A stretch of 5,866 nucleotides of DNA, from contig CAAFHY010000154.1 in NCBI GenBank assembly GCA_900762805.1, positions 1-5,866 of the forward strand, read 5' to 3'. A program made the translations under genes and the position numbers. The DNA is from Oscillospiraceae bacterium (GTDB taxonomy: Bacteria > Bacillota > Clostridia > Oscillospirales > Ruminococcaceae). This document shows, piece after piece, positions 1 through 5,841 of this stretch (positions within the stretch are counted from its first letter, which is position 1; every line of letters begins with the position of its first letter). The notes beneath the pieces are model-generated. The model did no database searches and was not told the DNA's origin. It saw only the letters and a list, made by a program, of their open reading frames with translations.

Positions 1-55
1 ATACATTTGAGCGGGTTGAGGAAAATGCTATCGCAAATTCTTTTATGCCGGCATC

Positions 56-84
56 TTGCACTTGCGCGTGCCGGCTGGTAAAAT
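56..84 (+). promoter_or_regulatory. Probable SigA-type promoter of comFC
   Basis: TTGCAC (56-61) and TAAAAT (79-84) are separated by 17 bases, with TGG directly before the -10, giving an extended -10. The -35 matches consensus only in TTG; the -10 matches five of six. Transcription would start near base 91, leaving a leader of about 25 nt that contains the GGGAGG ribosome site. This supports translation from the ATG at 115 rather than the in-frame ATG at 97, which would sit almost on the transcript's first base. TGCCGGC occurs twice nearby (46-52 and 69-75), the first copy inside the palindrome ATGCCGGCAT; no role can be assigned. Confidence 0.55.
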
Positions 85-114
85 GGTAACAGCTGTATGA
101 CGGGAGGCGTGAGG

Positions 115-837
115 ATGAGTTCCTTTCTTACGGTGATGGGCATTCTGTGGGGCGAGCTGGCAGAGCTGCTGTTCCCTCCGCGCTGCCCTTACTGCGCGGA
201 GGTGGTGGAGCGGGGGACAGAGGTTTGTGCTGCCTGCCGGCCGCAAGCCGCCGGTGTGCTGCTGACGGGCGAGCAGCGCCGCCTGTCGCCGGCTGACCGT
301 TCCTGCTGCAAGGGGCTTGACGCCATTGCCGCTACGATGCGGTACACCGGGCCGGGGGCTGCCGCCATCGTGCAGCTCAAGTCCGACCCGCGCTTCACGG
401 CGGCGGGGTATTTTGCCGGGCGGCTGGCGGAAGCGCTCATAGATACCGGCCTTGCCGATGCCGACGCCATCACCTTTGTGCCGCCGCATTGGACAAAATC
501 CGATCGCTATCTCGCCGAGCATCTCGCGCGGCTGCTCTCGAAACGGCTGGGCATCCCGGTCGTCAAGGCGCTGCGCAAGTGCCGCGCTACCAAAAGCCAG
601 CACCGTCTCACGCGCCGTGAGCGCGCCGCCAATTTGCGGGGCGCCTTTATAGTGACGAAAGCGGCGGGCCGGTTGGACGGTCGGCGGGTGATTTTAGTAG
701 ACGATGTTATTACAAGCGGCGCGACGCTCAGCGAGTGCGCCGCTACGCTCAAGGCTGCCGGCGTCAGCTGGGTGACGGCCGCTTGTCTTGCGGCGACGCC
801 GGACAAGAAAAGCCGTTCGGTGAAGCCGCCGGCATAG
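115..837 (+). CDS. comFC: ComF-family protein, phosphoribosyltransferase-like (ComFC)
   Basis: 240-residue ComF-family protein. The family is a cytoplasmic phosphoribosyltransferase fold with an N-terminal zinc finger; in competent bacteria ComFC acts with the ComFA helicase in DNA uptake, though its exact reaction is not settled. Visible here are a four-cysteine finger (C24, C27, C38, C41), the family block KSQHRL...RAANLRGAF at about 160-178, and the PRPP-binding loop VILVDDVITSGAT at 192-204 with the paired aspartates. The start at 115 is chosen because GGGAGG lies 7 bases upstream; the in-frame ATG at 97 has no such site. Odd point: the usual RGFNQ block after the VP motif (122-123) is missing and the stretch reads TKSDRYLAEHLA. 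No comFA is in the window, but the left edge is close. The promoter at 56-84 suggests separate transcription. The family call is very secure; a role in competence is inferred. Confidence 0.93.
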   Translation: MSSFLTVMGILWGELAELLFPPRCPYCAEVVERGTEVCAACRPQAAGVLLTGEQRRLSPADRSCCKGLDAIAATMRYTGPGAAAIVQLKSDPRFTAAGYFAGRLAEALIDTGLADADAITFVPPHWTKSDRYLAEHLARLLSKRLGIPVVKALRKCRATKSQHRLTRRERAANLRGAFIVTKAAGRLDGRRVILVDDVITSGATLSECAATLKAAGVSWVTAACLAATPDKKSRSVKPPA

Positions 838-840
838 GAA

Positions 841-1035
841 ACAAAGTCCGGCGGCCATCAGGACCGCCGAGACGGGCGCACAAAGAGGGACGCCGGTTCT
901 CCCGAAAGCCGGCAGTCGCGGATCATATCGGTTTTAGCATCAGACTCGCGGAGCAAAGAAAAGTGCCGGGCCGTCGGCGCGGCACGTAAGAATGCCCGTG
1001 GCGCAGCTGCCGTCGTTGTTTGCCCAGGACTGAAT
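841..1035 (+). ncRNA. Candidate structured noncoding RNA, possibly raiA motif
   Basis: No convincing gene lies here, but the sequence folds into a compact multibranch RNA. Two helices close it: AGTCC (845-849) with GGACT (1027-1031), and ACGGGC (872-877) with GCCCGT (994-999). Between or inside them are four hairpins: CGGCGG/CCGCCG (849-854/864-869), which competes for one base with the outer helix; GCCGG/CCGGC plus TTC/GAA (892-913); AGTC/GACT plus GAT/ATC (914-946), with a CGCG/CGCG alternative; and GTGCCG/CGGCAC (963-985). A-rich single-stranded joints, unusual for this GC-rich locus, link them. A terminator hairpin follows at once. The raiA-motif RNA of Firmicutes and Actinobacteria is about 200 nt, highly structured, named for its position upstream of raiA/hpf, and as I recall often near comF genes; here no raiA gene follows. 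The identification rests on position, size and shape, not on a matched consensus. It could instead be a structured comFC 3' UTR. Confidence 0.5.
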
Positions 1036-1040
1036 AATTG

Positions 1041-1069
1041 AAAAATGCGGCCCGCAGGGCCGCATTTCT
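1041..1069 (+). terminator. Intrinsic terminator after comFC and the candidate RNA
   Basis: A perfect 11-bp stem, AAATGCGGCCC (1043-1053) with GGGCCGCATTT (1057-1067), closes on a GCA loop. On the + strand the stem ends in TTT followed by CTG, a short T-tract. On the - strand it is followed by TTTTTCAA, a better one, so it may work in both directions. Only the + strand has a gene positioned to use it, and it would set the 3' end of the structured RNA at 841-1035. Confidence 0.75.
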
Positions 1070-1079
1070 GCCGCCCTTG

Positions 1080-1132
1080 AAGCTGTAACCCGCGTGCCGG
1101 CCGCCGTTTTGCCGGGGTTTGTGGCAGCTTTT
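1080..1132 (+). promoter_or_regulatory. Large hairpin with T-run upstream of the MFS gene
   Basis: AAGCTG (1080-1085) pairs with CAGCTT (1125-1130) and AACCC (1087-1091) with GGGTT (1115-1119); a CGGC/GCCG helix (1098-1101/1111-1114) sits inside. A five-base bulge lies on the 3' side, and the last stem bases run into TTTTG. It could be a second terminator protecting the MFS gene from read-through, or part of a regulated leader. No known riboswitch class was recognised. Between it and the MFS start at 1243 only weak promoter candidates were seen, for example TGT-TATTCT at 1192-1200 without a matching -35. Confidence 0.4.
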
Positions 1133-1242
1133 GTATGCCCGGCATAGGATCTTCTGACCGGTGGGGCCGCCTGCCGGAGTTTCAGAACAGCTGTTATTCT
1201 CGCCGATGCGCGGTTCTAATTCTCATGATTGAAGGCTTTTTT

Positions 1243-2409
1243 ATGACTAATCTGCTGCTGGCTGTTATCTATCTGTCTTTTATCAGTCTCGGTTTGCCGG
1301 ACGCCCTGCTCGGCTCGGCGTGGCCCTCCATCTATCCGCAGTTCGGCGTTCCCGTCTCTTATGCGGGTCTTCTATCCATAATCATTTCACTCGGCACCAT
1401 TGTTTCGAGCTTGCAGAGTGACCGCCTGACACGCAGGCTGGGTACCGGCAAGGTGACGGCTATCAGCGTGGCCATCACAGCGGCGGCGCTCTTTGGCTTT
1501 TCGGTCAGCCGGTCGTTCTGGATACTTTGCCTGTGGGCCATTCCTTACGGACTTGGCGCCGGCAGCGTTGACGCTTCGCTCAACAACTATGTTGCGCTGC
1601 ACTACAAAAGCCGTCATATGAGCTGGCTGCACTGTATGTGGGGCGTCGGCGCTTCGGCCGGGCCGTACATCATGGGCTTTGTGCTGGAAAGAGGCATGGA
1701 GTGGAACAATGGCTACCGCATCATTTCGGTGGTGCAGGCGGTTCTGACTGCCGTTTTGCTGTTCAGCCTGCCGCTCTGGAAAAAGGGCGGTGAGATGGGC
1801 GGAGACCGCCAGCCGGCGGGGCGGGCACTCAGCCTCGGCGAGATCTTCCGCATCCCCGGCGCGCTTCAGATCATAGCCTGCTTTTTCTGCTATTGTGCGC
1901 TGGAGCAGACCACCGGCCTGTGGGCCAGCAGCTATATGACGCTCTACAGGGGAATTTCAGCTGAAACGGCGGCCAGCTTTACCGGTATGTTCTACATCGG
2001 CATTACCGCCGGCCGCGCCCTGAGCGACTTTATCACCATGCGCTTCAGCGATACGCAGATGATCCGCATGGGGCAGGCGGTCATAGGCGCCGGTGTTCTG
2101 ACTATGCTGCTGCCGTTCGGTAAGTCCCCCCTGCTGATCGGGCTTGTCCTTATAGGCCTCGGCTGCGCGCCCATTTACCCATGTATCATTCACTCGACCC
2201 CGTCGCTCTTCGGAGCCGACCGCTCACAGGCCATTATCGGTGTACAGATGGCCAGCGCCTATGTCGGCAGCTGTCTTATGCCCCCGCTTTTCGGGCTGCT
2301 GGCGCGGGCCGTTTCTGTTTCGCTGTTCCCGTGGTATCTTTTGGCGGTGTTGGCGGTGATGGCCGTCATGCATGGGCGGCTGACCTGTCGAGCGCGCCAT
2401 CGGTCGTAG
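1243..2409 (+). CDS. MFS transporter, fucose-permease-like (FHS) subgroup
   Basis: 388-residue major facilitator of the inner membrane, with about twelve hydrophobic segments in two halves joined by a charged cytoplasmic loop at about 183-205. The loop 2-3 signature (motif A) is seen as SDRLTRRLGTGK at 59-70. The block GAGSVDASLNNYVALHY (105-121), followed by RHMSWLHCMWGVGASAGP (124-141), is typical of the FHS/fucose-permease-like MFS group, whose members usually take up sugars by proton symport; the real substrate cannot be read from sequence. The start at 1243 is chosen because GAAGG lies 7 bases upstream and the protein then begins directly with the first membrane helix; the in-frame ATGs at 1135 and 1225 lack a ribosome site. 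It stands alone between hairpins on both sides, so it is probably a single-gene transcript. No neighbouring catabolic gene hints at a substrate. An efflux role is possible. Confidence 0.9.
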   Translation: MTNLLLAVIYLSFISLGLPDALLGSAWPSIYPQFGVPVSYAGLLSIIISLGTIVSSLQSDRLTRRLGTGKVTAISVAITAAALFGFSVSRSFWILCLWAIPYGLGAGSVDASLNNYVALHYKSRHMSWLHCMWGVGASAGPYIMGFVLERGMEWNNGYRIISVVQAVLTAVLLFSLPLWKKGGEMGGDRQPAGRALSLGEIFRIPGALQIIACFFCYCALEQTTGLWASSYMTLYRGISAETAASFTGMFYIGITAGRALSDFITMRFSDTQMIRMGQAVIGAGVLTMLLPFGKSPLLIGLVLIGLGCAPIYPCIIHSTPSLFGADRSQAIIGVQMASAYVGSCLMPPLFGLLARAVSVSLFPWYLLAVLAVMAVMHGRLTCRARHRS

Positions 2410-2540
2410 GTTTGCGGCATAAAAATGGCTGACTGCGCTGGCTGCCGCCGCGTGACAGGACCATAGCCTTTGACAAAGCACACCGCCGGCCGCAGACCGA
2501 TGCTCTGGGAACACAGGTGAGCCATGAAACCGTGTGCGCG

Positions 2541-2562
2541 GCACCGGTTATTGCACCGGTGC
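2541..2562. repeat. Inverted repeat / hairpin downstream of the MFS gene
   Basis: GCACCGGT (2541-2548) pairs perfectly with ACCGGTGC (2555-2562) around a six-base loop, TATTGC. GCACCGGT is also repeated directly at 2553-2560. There is no T-run on either side (AAAAA follows at 2566-2570), so this is not a classical terminator. It may stabilise the 3' end of the MFS transcript. Confidence 0.5.
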
Positions 2563-2625
2563 GGCAAAAACAGCTGACGCATGTCCGCGGCGTCTGGCAA
2601 GCCGGCCTGCCTTCCGGTAATATAG

Positions 2626-2660
2626 AAAGAGTCTCTGTCCGTCGGGGCAGAGACTCTTTT
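2626..2660. terminator. Strong intrinsic terminator, probably bidirectional
   Basis: AAAGAGTCTCTG (2626-2637) pairs perfectly with CAGAGACTCTTT (2648-2659). Three further pairs including one G-T (2638-2640 with 2645-2647) lead to a GTCG tetraloop, for a 15-bp stem. The + strand ends in TTTT and the - strand continues as TTTCTAT. It lies 217 bases after the MFS stop and about 250 bases beyond the stop of the converging acyltransferase gene, so it could end both transcripts. Confidence 0.85.
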
Positions 2661-2687
2661 GACAATCATCAAGGCATGAAGCAGACC

Positions 2688-2706
2688 GCCGGCCTTTAAG
2701 GCCGGC
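2688..2706. repeat. Perfect GC-rich palindromic hairpin
   Basis: GCCGGCCTT (2688-2696) and AAGGCCGGC (2698-2706) are perfect inverted copies around a single T. A real hairpin would have a 7-bp stem and a TTTAA loop. It has no T-run, so termination is uncertain. It lies 28 bases from the terminator at 2626-2660 and would be met first by transcripts coming from the acyltransferase gene. Confidence 0.5.
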
Positions 2707-2911
2707 TTCGGCCCATTCAGAACAGGGCGGGTGTGACGGGCTGTGCTTTGCGCTCAATTTTGATTTGGGCCGCAGCGCCTTGATATTTGCTCCCGCTTGG
2801 CGGCGGCGAAAAGGCTGCCGGCAAACAGCGCCGCAGGGCCGGAGGCCGTCTGCCGCCGGACACGGGCAAGGCGGCTGAGGCGGAGGGGCGGACGTCATAC
2901 CCGACAGAAGG

Positions 2912-3547
2912 CTAAGTGTGAAGCTCGCAGTCCTGCTGTTCGTCCTCCGGCACATGGCTCAGATATCGGGTATGCCGCAGGACGGCTGTCATGGCAATCA
3001 ACAGGCAGCCGAGCGCCAGAGACGGCCGGCCGGAGGAAAGAAAATGGATGACCGAGATGATGCCGAACAGCGCGAAGGTCAGCATACTGCAATAGCGCAT
3101 GGGCCGCACGCGGATGACAGCCGAAAACAGGATATACAGCCCAGCCAGAACCAGAACGATGCGGGTGAGCGGCAGCAGCGCCAGCATTTCACCGAAAGCC
3201 GTGGCGATGCATTTGCCACCGTGAAAGTGGTTGAGCGGGGCCAGAGCGTGCCCCAGCACCGGCGCGGCCAGCACGGCGGCAAACCAGATGTCGCTGGGAT
3301 CTACGGCTTGACTGGCCAGAAAGACGGGCAGAAAGCCCTTGAGCATGTCGGCTGCCAGACAAAGCAGCCCCATGGGAATGCCGCAGAAGGTAAACACATT
3401 GGAGGAGCCGGGATTGCGGTCGGGGCTCATTGCCGCCACATCGACCTGAAGCAGCAGGCGCGGCAGGATGGCGCTGAACATGACGCCGCCCATAATAAAA
3501 CCGCCGGCGATCCAGAATATCCAGCGAAAGGTCTCGTTTGTAATCAT
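2912..3547 (-). CDS. PlsY-family glycerol-3-phosphate acyltransferase, divergent
   Basis: 211-residue integral membrane protein with about five or six hydrophobic segments, the size of PlsY, which moves an acyl group from acyl-phosphate to glycerol-3-phosphate to start phospholipid synthesis. All three PlsY signature regions can be found in altered form. SPDRNPGSSNVF (41-52) stands for the GSGNPGATN loop. LGHALAPLNHFHGGKCIAT (98-116) stands for GHxFPxFxxFxGGKGxAT, with Cys113 in place of the usual glycine. RHTRY (191-195) stands for RHxxN, with Tyr195 in place of Asn, followed by acidic residues E201-E203. The start overlaps the stop of the upstream glycosyltransferase gene by four bases (ATGA), implying translational coupling; GGAG lies 11 bases before the ATG. 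It is probably a paralogue of the housekeeping PlsY rather than the housekeeping enzyme itself, and its substrate may differ. The family call is good; activity is inferred. Confidence 0.85.
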   Translation of the reverse strand: MITNETFRWIFWIAGGFIMGGVMFSAILPRLLLQVDVAAMSPDRNPGSSNVFTFCGIPMGLLCLAADMLKGFLPVFLASQAVDPSDIWFAAVLAAPVLGHALAPLNHFHGGKCIATAFGEMLALLPLTRIVLVLAGLYILFSAVIRVRPMRYCSMLTFALFGIISVIHFLSSGRPSLALGCLLIAMTAVLRHTRYLSHVPEDEQQDCELHT

Positions 3548-4647
3548 TGGTTGACTATCTCCGAAATGATGCGGTCGGCAGCGTCGGGCGCGATGCAGTC
3601 GTGCTGGCGGCGGCGCATTTCGGCGGCACGCGCCGGATCGCGGATGAGCGCCCAGGCGTTCTCAACGGCGCTGCGGCAGCTGTCAGCCTGTACCGACAGC
3701 CCGTGCGCGGTGAAAAAAGCGACGTTTTTCGCCTCACAGCCCGAAAAAGCCAGCTGGTGGACAAGCGGCACATTGGCGACGGCCGCCTCGGTGCTGGTCA
3801 GACCGCCCGGCTTGGAAATCATAACGTCGGCCGCGTTCATATAGATGTTGACATCCTTTGTAAAGGGCACGGTGCGGATGCGGCTGTCACCGGCAAAGCG
3901 CGTGTCGATGCGCTCCCTGATTTTCTGATTGCTGCCAGTCAGCACACAGGCCGTGAACGCGTCGGCGGTCTGCCGGAGCTGTTCGCACAGCTCCACAAGG
4001 TTGCCGCAGCCGACACCGCCGCTCATGATCAGAAGGACAGGCTGATCCTGCGGCAGCCCCAGCTGCTCTCTGGCCGCCTTTTGTTCGATATGCTGCGCAA
4101 AGCGGGCGCTCACGGGAATACCGGTACTGTGCAGGCGCTCGGCCGGCAGCCCCTTTTCGATCATCTCAGCCGTCAGATCGGCGTGGGGGATGAAATAACC
4201 GGTCAGGCGTGTCTCGGCGAAGAACGGGATGCAGGTGTAGTCGGTCAGCACCCCATAGCAGGGAACGGTGAATTCGGGGTCGCTTTGCAGTGCCGTCAGC
4301 GCCTCCATGGCGTAGAGATGGGTGCATACGACGGCGGTATAGTTGTTTTCAAGGATATATGCTTTCAGCTTGTCGGCATAGAGCCGGTTGGCATAGTAGA
4401 CAGGAGAGGTCAGACGGGTCGAGCTGTAGAGGTCGCCCGCCTTGTAGATGACGCCGAAAGCGCGCGGCGCTACCCGGATGATATTGTTGTAGACGTCTGC
4501 CGCGAGTCTGGCCGATTTTTTCCCGCCGAAGGAGAGGGGGTTGGCCAGACAGCAGGGGATGCTGCGGCGGCCGGCGGCTTCCTCGACGGCGCGGGCGGCG
4601 CTGTTGTGGCCCTGACCGGTATCACAGCTCAGGATAAGAATTTTCAT
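3544..4647 (-). CDS. MGDG-synthase-family glycosyltransferase (GT28)
   Basis: 367-residue GT-B glycosyltransferase related to plant MGDG synthase, bacterial UgtP and MurG. Such enzymes move a sugar from a UDP-sugar to diacylglycerol or another lipid acceptor at the inner face of the membrane. The N-terminal MGDG-synthase domain begins MKILILSCDTGQGHNSAA, with the GxGH acceptor-site motif at 11-14. TDYTCIPFF at 135-143 lies where MGDG synthases carry a conserved Asp and His; the His is absent here. The C-terminal GT28 domain has MSGGVGCGN (208-216) and the UDP-sugar-binding SKPGGLTSTEA at 278-288. The ATG at 4647 is chosen because it starts exactly at the conserved first strand; AGGA lies 12 bases upstream, rather far, and upstream in-frame codons look non-coding. 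It has its own promoter at 4855-4883 and about 200 bases of leader, and overlaps the PlsY-like gene. Product glycolipid and sugar are unknown. Confidence 0.92.
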   Translation of the reverse strand: MKILILSCDTGQGHNSAARAVEEAAGRRSIPCCLANPLSFGGKKSARLAADVYNNIIRVAPRAFGVIYKAGDLYSSTRLTSPVYYANRLYADKLKAYILENNYTAVVCTHLYAMEALTALQSDPEFTVPCYGVLTDYTCIPFFAETRLTGYFIPHADLTAEMIEKGLPAERLHSTGIPVSARFAQHIEQKAAREQLGLPQDQPVLLIMSGGVGCGNLVELCEQLRQTADAFTACVLTGSNQKIRERIDTRFAGDSRIRTVPFTKDVNIYMNAADVMISKPGGLTSTEAAVANVPLVHQLAFSGCEAKNVAFFTAHGLSVQADSCRSAVENAWALIRDPARAAEMRRRQHDCIAPDAADRIISEIVNQ

Positions 4648-4848
4648 GGAAAATACGGTTCCTTTCTGAAAGGGGTCGGTGCTTGTGACGCAAAGTTGGC
4701 AGTCCGCTGCACCGGCAGGAATTGTCGGGCTATGGTGTGCGGCGGGTCGGTAGACTGTCGGCCCGGCGCGGGCTTGTTGGAAGCCCTGTTTTCCTGATCG
4801 CGATGCAGGGAAGATAAAAAATGACAGATGTAAACTGACCTGTTTTGT
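4648..4848 (-). other. 5' leader of the glycosyltransferase-acyltransferase operon
   Basis: About 200 nt of untranslated RNA are predicted between the transcription start near 4848 and the ATG at 4647. It contains a T6 run (A4816-A4821 on the + strand) preceded by a weak ACAG/CTGT stem (4824-4843), which could be a poor terminator for lysR read-through. It also has a 6-bp hairpin, GGGCTT/AAGCCC with a five-base loop (4770-4786). No known riboswitch was recognised. Confidence 0.35.
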
Positions 4849-4854
4849 GGCAAC

Positions 4855-4883
4855 AGTATAGCACAAAGCTGCCGACGCTTCAA
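4855..4883 (-). promoter_or_regulatory. Promoter of the glycosyltransferase-acyltransferase operon
   Basis: On the - strand TTGAAG (4883-4878) and TATACT (4860-4855) are exactly 17 bases apart, with TGC before the -10. The TTGA of the -35 includes the TGA stop of the lysR gene, so the promoter starts inside that gene's end. An inverted repeat, TTTGTG-N12-CACAAA (4844-4867 on the + strand), brackets the -10 almost symmetrically and is a plausible operator. The match to consensus is good; activity is not shown. Confidence 0.65.
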
Positions 4884-5758
4884 GAGGCGGCCTGCCGCAG
4901 CAGTGAGATAAGCTCTTTGGCCGAGGCAGTCAGGAACTTATTGTCATGCCAGACGATATAGTTTCGGCGGGTGAGGGGCTCGTCATCGATTGCTCTTGTG
5001 GCCACCAGCCCCGACCGGATGCTGGGGCGCACCATGCCCTCCGGCAGAAAAGAGATGCCCAGTCCGGCGTGTACCGCCTGCAGGATGGCGCTGGTGCTGA
5101 TGCTCTCCATGGAGGGCTCCAGCGTGATGCCGTGCGTGGCACAGACATGATCGATGAAAGAACGGCCGAGACTGCCGTTTTCGCGCAGCAGAAAGCGGTC
5201 GCCGGCCAGATCGTTCATAACAAGGGAGGGCGCGTCTTTTCGCGGGTCGTCGGGCGGAAGCAAAAGCAGCAGACGGTCGTGTGCAAACGGCTCACTGTGC
5301 AGGTGCTTGCGTCCGGCGGCGCCCTCGATCAGCGCAAAATCCAGCTCGCCGTCATAAAGCAGCTGCTGCAATTGCTCGCCGTTGTTGACCTGTATCCTGA
5401 TATCCAGACCGGGATGGCGGCTGCCGAAGTCGGCCAGCACCGGAGGCATCAGCGTGTTGGCGAGCGTCGGTGTAGCCCCCACGCGAAGGACGCCGAATTC
5501 ATCCCAGTTTTTAAGCCCTTGCTCCAGTGCGTCAAAGGAATCGACGATGTGCAGTGCCTTGGCGTAAAGCTGACGGCCGCTCTCGGTGATCGACAGCCGG
5601 CGCCGCAGCCGCTCAAACAGCCGCACGCCGTAGTGGCGCTCCAGCTCCTGTATGGCGCGCGAGACAGCCGGCTGCGTCATATGCAGCTGGCCGGCGGCGC
5701 GGGTGATGCTTTCAGCCTGATAGACAGCAATAAAGATTTTCAGATGTCGGATGGTCAT
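4880..5758 (-). CDS. LysR-type transcriptional regulator
   Basis: 292-residue LysR-type regulator, normally a tetrameric DNA-binding protein that responds to a small molecule. The N-terminal winged helix-turn-helix is clear: HLKIFIAVYQAESITRAA (5-22), then QLHMTQPAVSRAIQELE (24-40) as turn and recognition helix, and RLFER at 46-50. A linker helix runs to about residue 88 and the periplasmic-binding-protein-like effector domain starts at LRVGATPTL (91-99), with the late family block HAGLGISFLPEG. Length is typical. The start at 5758 is chosen because AAAGG lies 9 bases upstream; the ATG at 5776 has no site. Its promoter overlaps a divergent one, so autoregulation and control of the gene beyond the right edge are likely. 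It could also affect the lipid operon downstream, since no good terminator separates them. The ligand is not known. Confidence 0.94.
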   Translation of the reverse strand: MTIRHLKIFIAVYQAESITRAAGQLHMTQPAVSRAIQELERHYGVRLFERLRRRLSITESGRQLYAKALHIVDSFDALEQGLKNWDEFGVLRVGATPTLANTLMPPVLADFGSRHPGLDIRIQVNNGEQLQQLLYDGELDFALIEGAAGRKHLHSEPFAHDRLLLLLPPDDPRKDAPSLVMNDLAGDRFLLRENGSLGRSFIDHVCATHGITLEPSMESISTSAILQAVHAGLGISFLPEGMVRPSIRSGLVATRAIDDEPLTRRNYIVWHDNKFLTASAKELISLLRQAAS

Positions 5759-5802
5759 AGGGGTCGGCCTTTCCATATCAGAATAGATATTAAGCTCATA
5801 TA

Positions 5803-5831
5803 ATAATAGCATTTTACAATTGTTCCGACAA
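5803..5831 (-). promoter_or_regulatory. Promoter of the LysR gene
   Basis: On the - strand TTGTCG (5831-5826) and TATTAT (5808-5803) are separated by 17 bases, with TGC before the -10. Transcription would begin near 5796, leaving a leader of about 38 nt that includes the AAAGG ribosome site. Its -35 overlaps the inverted repeat TTGT-N4-ACAA and faces the -35 of a promoter on the other strand. Confidence 0.65.
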
Positions 5832-5841
5832 GTGGTATAAC
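5813..5841 (+). promoter_or_regulatory. Divergent promoter for a gene beyond the right edge
   Basis: TTTACA (5813-5818) and TATAAC (5836-5841) are exactly 17 bases apart, with TGG before the -10. The -35 and the -10 each match consensus in five of six positions. Transcription would start near 5848 and leave the window. AGGA at 5851-5854 lies 10 bases before the final AT of the window; if base 5867 is G this would be a start codon with a usable ribosome site. This last point is conjecture. Confidence 0.55.
5820..5831. promoter_or_regulatory. Candidate LysR operator between divergent promoters
   Basis: TTGT (5820-5823) and ACAA (5828-5831) form an inverted repeat with a four-base centre, and the palindrome ACAATTGT (5816-5823) overlaps it. 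The elements lie across the -35 regions of both divergent promoters, where a LysR-type protein would be expected to bind. A strict T-N11-A box was not found, so the exact binding site is uncertain. Confidence 0.35.

Larger units (their letters stand above)
2410..2911. other. Convergent intergenic region with three hairpins, no gene
   Basis: 502 bases between the ends of the converging MFS and acyltransferase genes. Open frames on both strands cross the terminator at 2626-2660, lack ribosome sites and have arginine- and proline-rich shadow-type translations, so none is called. TTGACA-like hexamers at 2470-2475 and 2659-2664 have no -10 partner 17 bases away. Besides the three hairpins listed separately, the stretch 2800-2880 is GC-rich with short imperfect inverted repeats but nothing that could be named. 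Confidence 0.6.

Noticed and set aside
7..34. Alternative comFC promoter TTGAGC-N16-TATCGC
   Set aside because: Poorer -10 and shorter spacer than the candidate at 56-84, which also places the start a sensible distance from the ribosome site.
841..1035. 6S RNA, because of the AAAGTCC start and GGACT end pairing
   Set aside because: 6S RNA is a long rod with one central bubble, whereas this folds into several short side hairpins. I could not match the 6S bubble. It should still be tested with the 6S model.
940..1065. 41-codon open frame on the - strand starting in the terminator stem
   Set aside because: No ribosome binding site, the start lies inside a hairpin, and the frame runs antisense to the structured RNA candidate. 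It is better explained as a shadow of conserved RNA sequence.
829..1149. Eleven-base direct repeat CCGGCATAGGA at 829-839 and 1139-1149 flanking the gap after comFC
   Set aside because: A match of this length is expected by chance in 6 kb of GC-rich DNA, and there are no transposase remnants or terminal inverted repeats, so an insertion is not supported.
2470..2475. Perfect TTGACA -35 hexamer
   Set aside because: There is no -10-like sequence 16-18 bases downstream and no gene follows on that strand.
2517..2699. 60-residue + strand open frame after the MFS gene
   Set aside because: It runs through a strong terminator hairpin, has no ribosome site and resembles no protein family I know.
3547..4797. 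Very long open frame on the + strand opposite the glycosyltransferase gene
   Set aside because: It is an antisense shadow caused by high third-position GC. The - strand protein has clear GT28 motifs and the + strand translation has none.
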